A stretch of DNA of 7,040 nucleotides from a bacterium (GCA_003645115.1 QNEG01000073.1:1-7040), one strand, 5' to 3'. Numbered from the stretch's first letter, positions 1 through 6,750 are shown. Notes: a model not told the origin generated them from the letters alone. Numbers and translations are program-made.

Positions 1-290
1 ACACCAGGTTGATTACCGGCTTGCCAATACACGATACTACCGCTGGTTTTCAGGCATTCAGGAAACGAGTATTCGAGGAATTGGAGCTGGACAAAATCCG
101 TTCCGATGGCTATTCGTTCCAGATTGAAACAAAATTCAAGGTATGGCGAAAAGGATTTTGGTTAAAGGAAATTCCTATTATATTCAGAGAAAGAGAAGCT
201 GGTGAATCAAAGATAAATAAGAAGATAATCTATGAAGCAATATTTATGGTGTGGATATTAAGACTGGAAGCATTATTGGGGAAAATCTAA
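1..290 (+). CDS. Polyprenol-phosphate mannosyltransferase (DPM1-like, GT2), C-terminal part
   Basis: This is the C-terminal 95 residues of a GT2 enzyme of the dolichol/polyprenol-phosphate mannose synthase type. Such enzymes move a sugar from a nucleotide sugar (usually GDP-mannose) to a polyprenyl phosphate on the cytoplasmic face of the inner membrane. The frame is open to the left edge (first full codon at 3), so the true start and the catalytic DxD are outside the window; the TTG at 9 is an internal leucine. Family landmarks are visible: HDTTAGFQAFRK (residues about 10-21), SDGYSFQIE, and EIPIIFREREAGESKI. The protein ends soon after an LRLEALLG helix, so it lacks the C-terminal GtrA-like membrane domain found in some relatives. 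The next gene starts one base after its stop, so they are surely cotranscribed. The donor and acceptor sugar cannot be fixed from this fragment; the family call is strong. Confidence 0.9.
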   Translation, partial: TRLITGLPIHDTTAGFQAFRKRVFEELELDKIRSDGYSFQIETKFKVWRKGFWLKEIPIIFREREAGESKINKKIIYEAIFMVWILRLEALLGKI

Positions 291-291
291 T

Positions 292-1260
292 ATGAATAGC
301 GATAATGGAGTGAAAAAGCAGGTGATTACAGGTCGTCGGAGTGAACAGACAAAACAACAAGAGGTTTTCGACCTGGCAATAATAGTGGTTAGCTATAATA
401 CTGTCTTTCACCTTAGACGCTGTCTGGTGTCATTGAAAAAAAATCCTCTCTCTCTGGGAAATCCTGTAGTGGTGGTTGTAGATAATGCTTCCACCGATGG
501 TAGCCCACAGATGGTGCGAAAAAAATTCCCCTGGGTATATCTGATAGAAAATAAATCCAATCTCGGCTTTGCACGAGGATGTAATATCGGAATTCGTTCA
601 GTAAAAGCCAGATATTATCTTCTGCTTAACTCTGATGCTGCCACTATGGGAAACGCATTGGATGTTATGGTATCATTTATGGATGCCAATCCAGATATCG
701 GTGCATCGGGGGGACTTATTCTAACCGAGGATGGAAAAACACAACCATCTACTCTGGTTTATCCTAATTATTTCAATCTGCTATTTTCTCGAGCATCACT
801 ACTGTCGAAAATTCCGGTATTTCGTTGGAAAATGCAGGAATTGCGAAAAGTCCCCGATGAAATTACCGATGTCCCCGCACTGGCAGGTGGTTTCCTTATA
901 CTGCGTAATGAAGCATTGCAGGAAATAGGATTACTCGATGAAAGATTCTTTATATATCTCGAGGATATCGATATTTGTAGAAGGCTTCAGAAAGCCGGTT
1001 GGCGAGTAGTATTCAATCCCAATGCTCGAATATTACATTCCTGGGGTGCATCATCCGCTAAAAGACGAGCTCAATCTTTTTGGTGGCATCATATGTCGAT
1101 GTTCAAATACTTCCAGAAACACTATCCATACCTATTGCCCATTAACTTATTATTGGGATTTGGGCTAATTACTCATTATTCTCTATGGTGGCTTACTAAT
1201 ACTATCACTGGATGGAAATCGTATCGAAATAATCATTCGAAGGATAGTCCGAAAAGTTGA
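292..1260 (+). CDS. GT2 family glycosyltransferase, rhamnosyltransferase (WbbL)-like
   Basis: This complete 322-residue protein is a GT-A fold family 2 glycosyltransferase of the rhamnosyltransferase/WbbL type, which adds a sugar to a lipid-linked glycan at the cytoplasmic membrane during envelope polysaccharide assembly. The first 27 residues are charged and unconserved. The domain then runs through VSYNT (33-37), VVVDNASTDGS (61-71, nucleotide binding), NLGFARGCNIG (90-100), LLNSDA (111-116, the DxD-type metal site, here N-S-D), AGGFLILR (198-205), LLDERFFIYLEDIDICRRL (214-232, with the catalytic-base ED pair) and a histidine in ILHSWG. A hydrophobic stretch at about 281-301 probably anchors the C-terminus to the membrane. 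The ATG follows the previous stop by one base, with GGGGAAA about ten bases upstream. CGA encodes 8 of its 20 arginines. The sugar specificity is not readable from sequence. Confidence 0.9.
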   Translation: MNSDNGVKKQVITGRRSEQTKQQEVFDLAIIVVSYNTVFHLRRCLVSLKKNPLSLGNPVVVVVDNASTDGSPQMVRKKFPWVYLIENKSNLGFARGCNIGIRSVKARYYLLLNSDAATMGNALDVMVSFMDANPDIGASGGLILTEDGKTQPSTLVYPNYFNLLFSRASLLSKIPVFRWKMQELRKVPDEITDVPALAGGFLILRNEALQEIGLLDERFFIYLEDIDICRRLQKAGWRVVFNPNARILHSWGASSAKRRAQSFWWHHMSMFKYFQKHYPYLLPINLLLGFGLITHYSLWWLTNTITGWKSYRNNHSKDSPKS

Positions 1261-1310
1261 ATGTTCGGGGGTTGGTTGTTGAATTTTTAATGCATAGTAA
1301 AATTTATAAT

Positions 1311-1315
1311 GGAGG
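1311..1315 (+). promoter_or_regulatory. Ribosome binding site that sets the start of the exported protein
   Basis: GGAGG lies four bases before the ATG at 1320. A longer reading from TTG at 1257 would have no such site and would add 21 residues in front of a clean signal peptide, so the ATG at 1320 is the better start. Confidence 0.75.
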
Positions 1316-1319
1316 AAAT

Positions 1320-1772
1320 ATGAAAATAAAAATTATCGCCATAATTTTATTTATTATTCTAACCATAGCATATAGTATCGATATCGATGAAGTGGAAAAT
1401 CTATTTCGTTCCTACCGTTCTGCGTTCAATTCTGGGAATTCACAAAATTTTGCTGGATTGGTCACCGAAGATTTCTCCTATCCAGAAACCGAACCCCATT
1501 TATCCCGACAAATATTTTTCGGAATAGTATCTCTCGCTCCATATAAGATAATCGATATCGCCAATATCACTATCTATCCTATCCGAACTGGCATAGATTC
1601 TGCGATGGTGGGAGTAAATTTTGTGATTTCATACGATGGCATCCGGGATACTATTCCTAATTCGTTTATAGTAGTGAAACAGGACAACAGAGTGAAACTT
1701 TGTAGGATAATAGACCCCGATATAGAGGAAAAGATTTCTGAACAATCGGACATCCCACCGGCGAAAAAGTAG
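1320..1772 (+). CDS. Small exported protein, possible NTF2-like (SnoaL/DUF4440-type) fold
   Basis: This is a 150-residue protein that I cannot assign to a named family. It begins with a signal peptide: MKIK, a hydrophobic core (about residues 5-17, IIAIILFIILTIA), and a possible cleavage near AYS-ID, so it should be exported, with no lipobox cysteine at the expected place. The mature part starts with an amphipathic helix (DIDEVENLFRSYRSAFNSGN), followed by LVTEDFSYPE, and then alternating strands ending in SFIVVKQDNRVKLCRII. A long helix with an 'SYxxAFNSGNxxxFAxLVTEDF' pattern followed by a curved sheet is typical of NTF2-like domains; this is inference from the pattern. The tail is charged and ends PPAKK. 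It lies 59 bases after the glycosyltransferase and may be in the same transcript. The stop is TAG. Start chosen by the GGAGG at 1311 and the signal peptide. Confidence 0.7.
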   Translation: MKIKIIAIILFIILTIAYSIDIDEVENLFRSYRSAFNSGNSQNFAGLVTEDFSYPETEPHLSRQIFFGIVSLAPYKIIDIANITIYPIRTGIDSAMVGVNFVISYDGIRDTIPNSFIVVKQDNRVKLCRIIDPDIEEKISEQSDIPPAKK

Positions 1773-1791
1773 CTGAAATTTCCATTTCCGC
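1772..1791 (-). terminator. Weak hairpin between convergent genes, possible terminator of the - strand operon
   Basis: The two operons converge here. GAAAT (1775-1779) pairs with ATTTC (1784-1788) around a TTCC loop, with an outer GC/GC pair beyond one mismatch. Read on the - strand, the hairpin is followed three bases later by a run of five T (complement of 1765-1769), as in an intrinsic terminator. The stem is A/T-rich and weak. On the + strand no T-run follows, so it would work mainly for the DUF4340 end. Confidence 0.3.
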
Positions 1792-1809
1792 AATATCCGC
1801 TGGTGTCTG

Positions 1810-2835
1810 TTATGACCCCGATGGTTGTTTTACTGGTAATTTCGGTGGAGCCGGCGGTAATTTCTTTTTATCAGCTGTTTTATCTATGGGAACCTCGACA
1901 AGTTTCAATTGTTCGAGTTCCTCTCGGACAAATCTCCTCAATCCGCCTTTATATGCCTTATACAATAAAGGACTTTGCTCGCTTTTCACTATGAAAATAT
2001 TTTCATTCTTTGGCATCGGATAGGCGGAAAACCCGGTTTTGGTCCCGTCCTTCAGTGTGATTTCTATATCGTATTCGGGTTTCGAAAAATCGACACCTAT
2101 AGTATCATCGGGCAATCTGGGAAATGTAGCAGCCCTGTAATCAGCCAGTGGTCTCAATAGTGTGGATATTTTCGTGGAGTCACCAATAAATTTTTGGCCG
2201 GTGGTATTATCTATTACCAACCAGCCGGTGTCGGTTGATTCCACAGTGTAAGAACCCTCGGTATATTCACAACTAAATGATTTTATTTGGTGGATAGGCA
2301 CTTCAACAATTGTCTTATCTCGCCAGTCGGTTATGGCTGAATATCTCGACAACATTCCTTTTGCCTCGAACACGCTATCGCTGGATGACGGACGAATATA
2401 TGTGGCGCCAAATCCTGCCATACCGCCGATTATAACATCCAGCACAGTATCTCGGTTTTCATATAATATGAACCTCGAACCCTGAAGTGTATCTACTTTC
2501 ATTTTAAAGTGAGATTTGGGAGATTTCGAACAGAGCGATATAATTTTAAGAGAATCCAAATCATCCAGTAAATTATTCACATTCTTCTCATCGGCGGGAA
2601 TAGTATCCATCGAATCTACCACCATCCAGCTATCATTTTTCTTTTCGATTATGGATACACTCTGAAATTTCTTCGTTTCGATACGAGTTATATTGGACTT
2701 ATCGAATGAGGGGAACAGTTTTTTATATTTGCTCTTATCCGCAGTGGAATATGTTTTCAATGATGTATTGGTAGCGACATATATCAATACGCCGACCACA
2801 ATTATAATCAGAAGGACAATATTTCTGGTATTCAT
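1810..2835 (-). CDS. DUF4340 domain membrane-anchored extracytoplasmic protein
   Basis: This 341-residue protein belongs to the DUF4340 family, which is regularly encoded next to GldG-type ABC transporter genes; its biochemical role is not established. It has one N-terminal membrane segment (about residues 5-22) after a short MNTRN end, and then a large domain predicted outside the cytoplasm. Two similar units are visible. The first (about 44-115) has KSNITRIE, a DSWMVVD strand and a VNNLLDDLDSLK helix. The second (about 180-265) has IHQIKSF, a TGWLVID strand and an ISTLLRPLADYR helix. WRDKTIVEVP links them. The last 25 residues are proline- and lysine-rich (KKKLPPAPPKLP), probably disordered. 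The ATG overlaps the GldG stop (ATGA), with GGAGG seven bases upstream inside the GldG gene, indicating translational coupling. It probably works with GldG as an accessory subunit. Confidence 0.85.
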   Translation of the reverse strand: MNTRNIVLLIIIVVGVLIYVATNTSLKTYSTADKSKYKKLFPSFDKSNITRIETKKFQSVSIIEKKNDSWMVVDSMDTIPADEKNVNNLLDDLDSLKIISLCSKSPKSHFKMKVDTLQGSRFILYENRDTVLDVIIGGMAGFGATYIRPSSSDSVFEAKGMLSRYSAITDWRDKTIVEVPIHQIKSFSCEYTEGSYTVESTDTGWLVIDNTTGQKFIGDSTKISTLLRPLADYRAATFPRLPDDTIGVDFSKPEYDIEITLKDGTKTGFSAYPMPKNENIFIVKSEQSPLLYKAYKGGLRRFVREELEQLKLVEVPIDKTADKKKLPPAPPKLPVKQPSGS

Positions 2836-4427
2836 ACTCGCACCTCCGATTTCTTTTTTATGCCCATTGCGATAAAGTAAATTATCCCGAAAATTAGGAC
2901 GATTGCTACTGGGTAAAAGATATTCATAAATTTAATTTTTGCTTTTTCCGATTTGGAAAATTCCACTACTTTTCCATCCACTATCTTTTGAATTGGACGA
3001 TATGTAACCTCTCTCGACCTTATAGATATCAATCCTTTTCCCAAAGTTAACCAATCGATTAAGTTCATAAAAAATACCATATTGGGATTTTGTGTGGCGG
3101 CTCTACCCAGATATTTATCCTTGACAAAATCGCCATCGCCAACCAGCACTATTTTTGTCTCGGGCGATTCGGCAGTATAATTCTCATCCTCTCCGGCTAA
3201 TTCATCGTTCGCAAAAAAGCTGGAAAATTTCCCATATACCGAGATAGCCAGTGGAACATTCGATGCATTATACATATCGGGTGTCAATCTGTAAGTAGGC
3301 GAGATAGTATAATTCGATTTCATCAGATGAGCATATTTCGATGAGCGCGCCAATATGGAATATTCCAGTTCGGAATCCTGCAATCTGGAGGTATCGATGG
3401 AACTGGCGACTATCAGATTTATATTCTCCAGATCCTTGACCACAGGATTTGTAGTATCGAACTCGGTTATTATGGGAATAAACGGATAATCTTGTCGGAC
3501 GAAGTTTATCATCGAACCGGATATCTGCGGAACAGTGACCTGAACATGATTCCTATCCAGCACTATATCCTCATTCACACCCAGATTGTAATTATTGAGT
3601 AATTCGTTCAACCCGATATTTAGCTTGTTGGCTGTTCCGGTTTCCATATCGGCATTAATTTTATCGAAAAATACCGCCAGATTGCCACCTCGCATAAGGA
3701 ATTGGTCGATAGCATATAGCTGGTCTTTGGTAAAGCTCATAGTGGGTTGAAGTAGTATCAATGTGGAGATGTTGGTCGGAATTTTACCCTGATTCAAATC
3801 TACCGAACGAACATTGAATTGAGTTCTCATCACACGCATCAGATTGAAAATATCCTTATCCATATCGGGAGTGCCATTGCTGGTCACATATCCTACATAG
3901 GTTTCCGGTTGGGATACTTTGATAATAGCTCGAGTCAATTCATATTCCAGCCAGGATAAATCCTGCACTAATGGTAGAACTTCTTTTTTATCTTGATATG
4001 TCACTGCCAATCCTAAATACACATTTCTGGAAGTATATTGGTCGTCTTCAAACACATTAATTCTAACCTGTGGAACACCATCCGTCATAGCGCGTTGACG
4101 ACCCACAGAATCCGAAGGGTCTATGAACTCATATTCCAGATTATCACCAGCATAAATTTTATATTCATCCAGTTTATCCTTAATTATCTGCCTGAATTCT
4201 GCATACTGTGCTGGCAAACCCTCGGAAAAATACGCTCGTATAGTAATTATATCTTTTAATTCGGATAAAGCAGATTTAGTAGCATCGGTTAGAGTATATA
4301 TTTTATTTTCAGTCAAATCTACCCGAGCAAACACATTGCTGGCAATTAAGTTTATCACTACCAGCACCACTATGAACAGGATTAAACCGATGATTCGATT
4401 TACATTTACTTTAGATTTTATATTCAT
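2832..4427 (-). CDS. gldG: GldG-family ABC transporter auxiliary subunit
   Basis: This 531-residue protein is of the GldG type (ABC-type uncharacterised transport system, PF09822 family). In Flavobacterium, GldG works with GldA and GldF in an ABC complex required for gliding; elsewhere the role is unknown. It has a membrane helix at about 11-33, then the hallmark ARVDLTENKIYTLTDAT (34-50), a GldG-type domain with AYFSEGLP (65-72) and EFIDPSD (100-106), a mid region with FLMRGGNLAVFFD (243-255), a late VLVGDGDFVKD (427-437) and NPNMVFFMNLIDWLT (447-461), RSREVTYRP (470-478), and a second helix at about 502-521 followed by a short basic end. The large middle part should face the periplasm. The start has AAGGAG seven bases upstream, in the 18-base gap after the permease stop. 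The family call is firm; a gliding role is not implied. Confidence 0.9.
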   Translation of the reverse strand: MNIKSKVNVNRIIGLILFIVVLVVINLIASNVFARVDLTENKIYTLTDATKSALSELKDIITIRAYFSEGLPAQYAEFRQIIKDKLDEYKIYAGDNLEYEFIDPSDSVGRQRAMTDGVPQVRINVFEDDQYTSRNVYLGLAVTYQDKKEVLPLVQDLSWLEYELTRAIIKVSQPETYVGYVTSNGTPDMDKDIFNLMRVMRTQFNVRSVDLNQGKIPTNISTLILLQPTMSFTKDQLYAIDQFLMRGGNLAVFFDKINADMETGTANKLNIGLNELLNNYNLGVNEDIVLDRNHVQVTVPQISGSMINFVRQDYPFIPIITEFDTTNPVVKDLENINLIVASSIDTSRLQDSELEYSILARSSKYAHLMKSNYTISPTYRLTPDMYNASNVPLAISVYGKFSSFFANDELAGEDENYTAESPETKIVLVGDGDFVKDKYLGRAATQNPNMVFFMNLIDWLTLGKGLISIRSREVTYRPIQKIVDGKVVEFSKSEKAKIKFMNIFYPVAIVLIFGIIYFIAMGIKKKSEVRV

Positions 4428-4445
4428 ATTACTTCTCCTTTCCTT

Positions 4446-5351
4446 TTATTTCCATTTCCTGCTTGTCAATGAAAAAGTCCCCAGATAGATGAATAGAGCT
4501 ATCAGAGAGAAATAATAAATAATATCTTTAGTATCCAGGACACCTCGAGCAATATTTTGGAAATGATTATTCACTCCGATATAAACGAATATAGCAGGAA
4601 AAAATTTAGCTAACGCCAAAATTCCCGCCATAACAACTAAAGCTATAACCACAAGAGTGATAGACTTTTTTATGGAGATGTGAGAAACAAAATGAATGAA
4701 GAAAACAACCAACGCAGAAGCCAGCAAGAGCACCAGGACATTAGTAATCATCGAGCCGAGTCCGATTTCACCTAATACTCCTTCGCCCTGGAATAATTCC
4801 GGTAACGCGTGAGTCATCTGGAAAGAGAAGCATAAAATCACACCCAGAATGAATGCCACCACCTGATTTTTGCTTATCGAGGATGCGAACATACCGATAG
4901 CGAGATATGCGGCCCCCACCAGTAATAATCCGATATAACCACCGATTGTCGGTCCCCAATCCAGATTGCCATAACTATCCAGTATTATCGGATATCGAAG
5001 TGTCAACAACAGATAAATAGCGATTAACGAGAATGCTGCCAAATATTTACCCATTATTATTTCGAAATCGTGGATAGGCATAGTGACCAGTAATTGTAAT
5101 GTTCCGTTGGATTTTTCCTCCGCTATCAAACCCATAGAAATTGCGGGAATAAATATCACGAAAATAATGTGAAGCACCTGAAAAACAATCCGCATATCCG
5201 CCTGTCCATAGGCAAATAATCCACTCTGTCCATAGGAGAAAAAATATCCGGACACTATCAGAAATATTATCAGGATTATGTATGCTATTGGAGTATTGAA
5301 ATATTTCTTCATCTCTCGCTTATATATGGTGAATATATTGGATATACTCAT
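4446..5351 (-). CDS. gldF: ABC-2 type permease, GldF-like
   Basis: This 301-residue integral membrane protein is the permease partner of the downstream GldG and the upstream ATPase. It starts with a cytoplasmic amphipathic end (IYKREMKKYFNTPIAY), then membrane segments at about 22-40, 55-76, 103-118, 136-155, 163-182, 203-222, 230-249 and 278-296. The coupling region IAEEKSNGTLQLLVTMPIHD (76-95), followed by GKYLAAF, matches GldF/NosY-type ABC-2 permeases. So do HFQNIARGVLDTKDIIYY (263-280) and the terminal TSRKW. Many GldF proteins are near 240 residues (recalled, not checked). The surplus is a block at about 186-255 with a loop and two extra hydrophobic segments. The ATG overlaps the ATPase stop (ATGA), and GGGAGG lies nine bases upstream. 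The transported substrate is unknown; some ABC-2 complexes do mechanical work rather than transport. Confidence 0.88.
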   Translation of the reverse strand: MSISNIFTIYKREMKKYFNTPIAYIILIIFLIVSGYFFSYGQSGLFAYGQADMRIVFQVLHIIFVIFIPAISMGLIAEEKSNGTLQLLVTMPIHDFEIIMGKYLAAFSLIAIYLLLTLRYPIILDSYGNLDWGPTIGGYIGLLLVGAAYLAIGMFASSISKNQVVAFILGVILCFSFQMTHALPELFQGEGVLGEIGLGSMITNVLVLLLASALVVFFIHFVSHISIKKSITLVVIALVVMAGILALAKFFPAIFVYIGVNNHFQNIARGVLDTKDIIYYFSLIALFIYLGTFSLTSRKWK

Positions 5352-6184
5352 TTGGATTCACCTCCCGAAACATTATTTTCGTTTTGAGTTTGTGAAGAAA
5401 ATTCCTCTTTTTCGTCTATATCGGTAGGTTCCATATCTGGAACAGCTTGTTCCTTTCGGCGACGCTGGATAGTCAAATCATGAAATATCCTCTCTAAATC
5501 GATTTCATCGGGTTTCGGATAATTGCTTCTCAACTCATCGAATGTGCCATCGGCGACTATCTTTCCATTATCGATTATCACCATCCTATCGCAATTAGCC
5601 TGCACCCACGGAAGAATATGAGTGGATACCATCACAGTCTTTTCCTTCCCGATTTGTTTTATCAAATCTGTGATTTCCATAATCTGATTAGGGTCCAGTC
5701 CGAGTGTAGGTTCATCCAGTATAAGTATTTCCGGATTATGAATAAGTGTTTGAGCCAATCCCACTCGCTGACGATAACCTTGTGAAAGCGCACCGATATC
5801 CTTGGTCAATTCATCAGCTAATCCACAAGTCTCGATTACATAATCTATTCGCTCTTTCTGCTTATCTCTTGGGATATTTCTTATGTCAGCCACAAATTTC
5901 AAATAATCCAGCACATACATATCAGTATAAAGTGGATTGGTTTCCGGCAAATATCCGATTTTCTTTCGGATTTCCATAGGATGCTCGAAAATATTAAGTT
6001 CATCCACTTCCACTATGCCAGATGTAGGTGGCATATAACAAGTAATGATTTTCATTGTGGTAGTTTTTCCTGCACCATTCGGGCCCAAAAAACCCAGTAT
6101 CTCGCCATTATTCACATCGAACGAGATAGAATCTAATGCTTTCTTATGGTCGTATAATTTGGTCAAATCCCTTATCCTAATCAT
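5348..6184 (-). CDS. gldA: ABC transporter ATP-binding protein, GldA-like
   Basis: This 278-residue protein is the ATPase that powers the Gld-type complex, located on the cytoplasmic face. In numbering from the ATG at 6184 it has Walker A GPNGAGKT (34-41), a YLPE Q-loop with glutamate instead of glutamine (78-81), signature LSQGYRQR (133-140), Walker B ILILDEP (153-159), D-loop GLD (162-164) and the switch histidine in STH (189). All catalytic residues are present, so it should hydrolyse ATP. The last 45 or so residues are beyond the usual fold: a basic RRRK patch, then an acidic, glutamine/asparagine/serine-rich tail, probably disordered. An ATG at 6190 is in frame but directly abuts the GGAG, too close for initiation, while the ATG at 6184 has six bases of spacing; I therefore choose 6184. 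First gene of the operon, overlapping the permease by four bases. Confidence 0.92.
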   Translation of the reverse strand: MIRIRDLTKLYDHKKALDSISFDVNNGEILGFLGPNGAGKTTTMKIITCYMPPTSGIVEVDELNIFEHPMEIRKKIGYLPETNPLYTDMYVLDYLKFVADIRNIPRDKQKERIDYVIETCGLADELTKDIGALSQGYRQRVGLAQTLIHNPEILILDEPTLGLDPNQIMEITDLIKQIGKEKTVMVSTHILPWVQANCDRMVIIDNGKIVADGTFDELRSNYPKPDEIDLERIFHDLTIQRRRKEQAVPDMEPTDIDEKEEFSSQTQNENNVSGGESK

Positions 6185-6190
6185 AAGCAT

Positions 6191-6194
6191 CTCC
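6191..6194 (-). promoter_or_regulatory. Ribosome binding site that sets the GldA start
   Basis: On the - strand AAAAGGAG ends at 6191. The ATG at 6190 follows with no spacing, whereas the ATG at 6184 has six bases, so the site supports the second ATG. Confidence 0.65.
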
Positions 6195-6270
6195 TTTTAT
6201 TTTGCAAACACTCACATTCGATAGCATATTTAATATCTATATTGGAAAAAAATCATTCTCGCAAACATTT

Positions 6271-6301
6271 TTTATATATCGATTATTTGCCATTTTGACA
6301 A
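6271..6301 (-). promoter_or_regulatory. Candidate promoter of the Gld-type operon
   Basis: On the - strand TTGTCA (6301-6296, five of six to the sigma-70 -35 consensus) is followed after 17 bases by TATATA (6278-6273), or after 19 bases by TATAAA (6276-6271). Transcription would begin near 6265 and give a leader of about 80 bases. The region is so A/T-rich that chance matches are likely, and the organism's own promoter consensus is unknown. Confidence 0.35.
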
Positions 6302-6311
6302 ATGATTGTCA
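6296..6311. promoter_or_regulatory. Inverted repeat TGACAA-N4-TTGTCA, possible operator
   Basis: Two perfect 6-base arms (6296-6301 and 6306-6311) flank ATGA. The left arm coincides with the proposed -35 of the operon promoter, a position suited to a dimeric repressor. No regulator gene is present in the window and I do not match the site to a named family. Confidence 0.35.
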
Positions 6312-6495
6312 TATTTGCAAGCAATATTTATCCATTTAATTCTCTCACTTTCTAATTGGTGCGAAGTTTATATTCGTCCAATCGAGATGTAATAGTCGAA
6401 ACGATTTTATTATTCAGCAATATTTGTGCCAGAACTGTCTGTTTTACGCAAATTGTATCCAGATTTAGATAATTTTATAAGTGAGTCGAGGATAA

Positions 6496-6723
6496 TTTGA
6501 GGTAGTGCTGCTATTCAATCTTTCTGCACCTGGCAAATCTCTGCTGACGAAACATTGGAGCGGCTCCGTTGAAGTTGGAAAATCGGGCGTTATTGTTGGA
6601 GGGCAAAGATTTAGATATTTTGAGGGAAATGTGAAAGAAATGGTAGAAATTAGTTAAGAACAAATTTCCGATAATATTCTGTGGGTAAAAGAAGTTGCCA
6701 AAGTCAATTTGGGTGAAGAGTAG
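6496..6723 (+). pseudogene. Possible decayed gene end with one in-frame stop
   Basis: One + strand frame, opened by the stop at 6493-6495, reads 53 codons, then TAA at 6655-6657, then 21 more codons to TAG at 6721-6723. The translation looks like a real protein: an alternating strand pattern (GSVEVGKSGVIVGGQRFRYF), a charged segment (EGNVKEMVEIS), the TAA, then EQISDNILWVKEVAKVNLGEE. A GAA-to-TAA change would restore a continuous frame. I see no start codon with a ribosome binding site, so this would be the C-terminal remnant of a longer gene. I do not recognise the family. The alternative is that this whole stretch is an interspersed repeat that is open by chance; the opposite strand has an open frame here too (6511-6726), which I judge less protein-like. 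Confidence 0.35.
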
Positions 6724-6750
6724 CAAAGATTTTTATCCGCTGTTAGCAGA

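Noticed and set aside
9..11. TTG at 9 as the start of the first glycosyltransferase
   Set aside because: The frame is open to the window edge and the conserved domain begins far upstream in this family; the codon is an internal leucine.
731..928. + strand open frame inside the glycosyltransferase
   Set aside because: It is a shadow in another frame of a gene with clear GT2 motifs.
1257..1319. TTG start at 1257 extending the small exported protein by 21 residues
   Set aside because: No ribosome binding site precedes it and the extension would sit in front of a clean signal peptide; the ATG at 1320 has GGAGG upstream.
966..1385. Recurring ATCGATAT strings suggestive of a short repeat or binding site
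   Set aside because: They lie inside coding frames as Asp-Ile codon runs, and the codon bias explains them.
4768..4959. - strand open frame inside the permease gene
   Set aside because: It is a shadow of the permease, whose own frame has membrane segments and family motifs.
6557..6567. GGAGC-G-GCTCC palindrome as a terminator
   Set aside because: The loop is too tight for a full stem and no T-run follows; it is probably part of the decayed or repeated sequence.
6511..6726. - strand open frame of 71 codons
   Set aside because: Its translation is rich in N, F and R with no recognisable domain and no clear ribosome binding site, and it lies opposite a more protein-like + frame. It may be part of a repeat.
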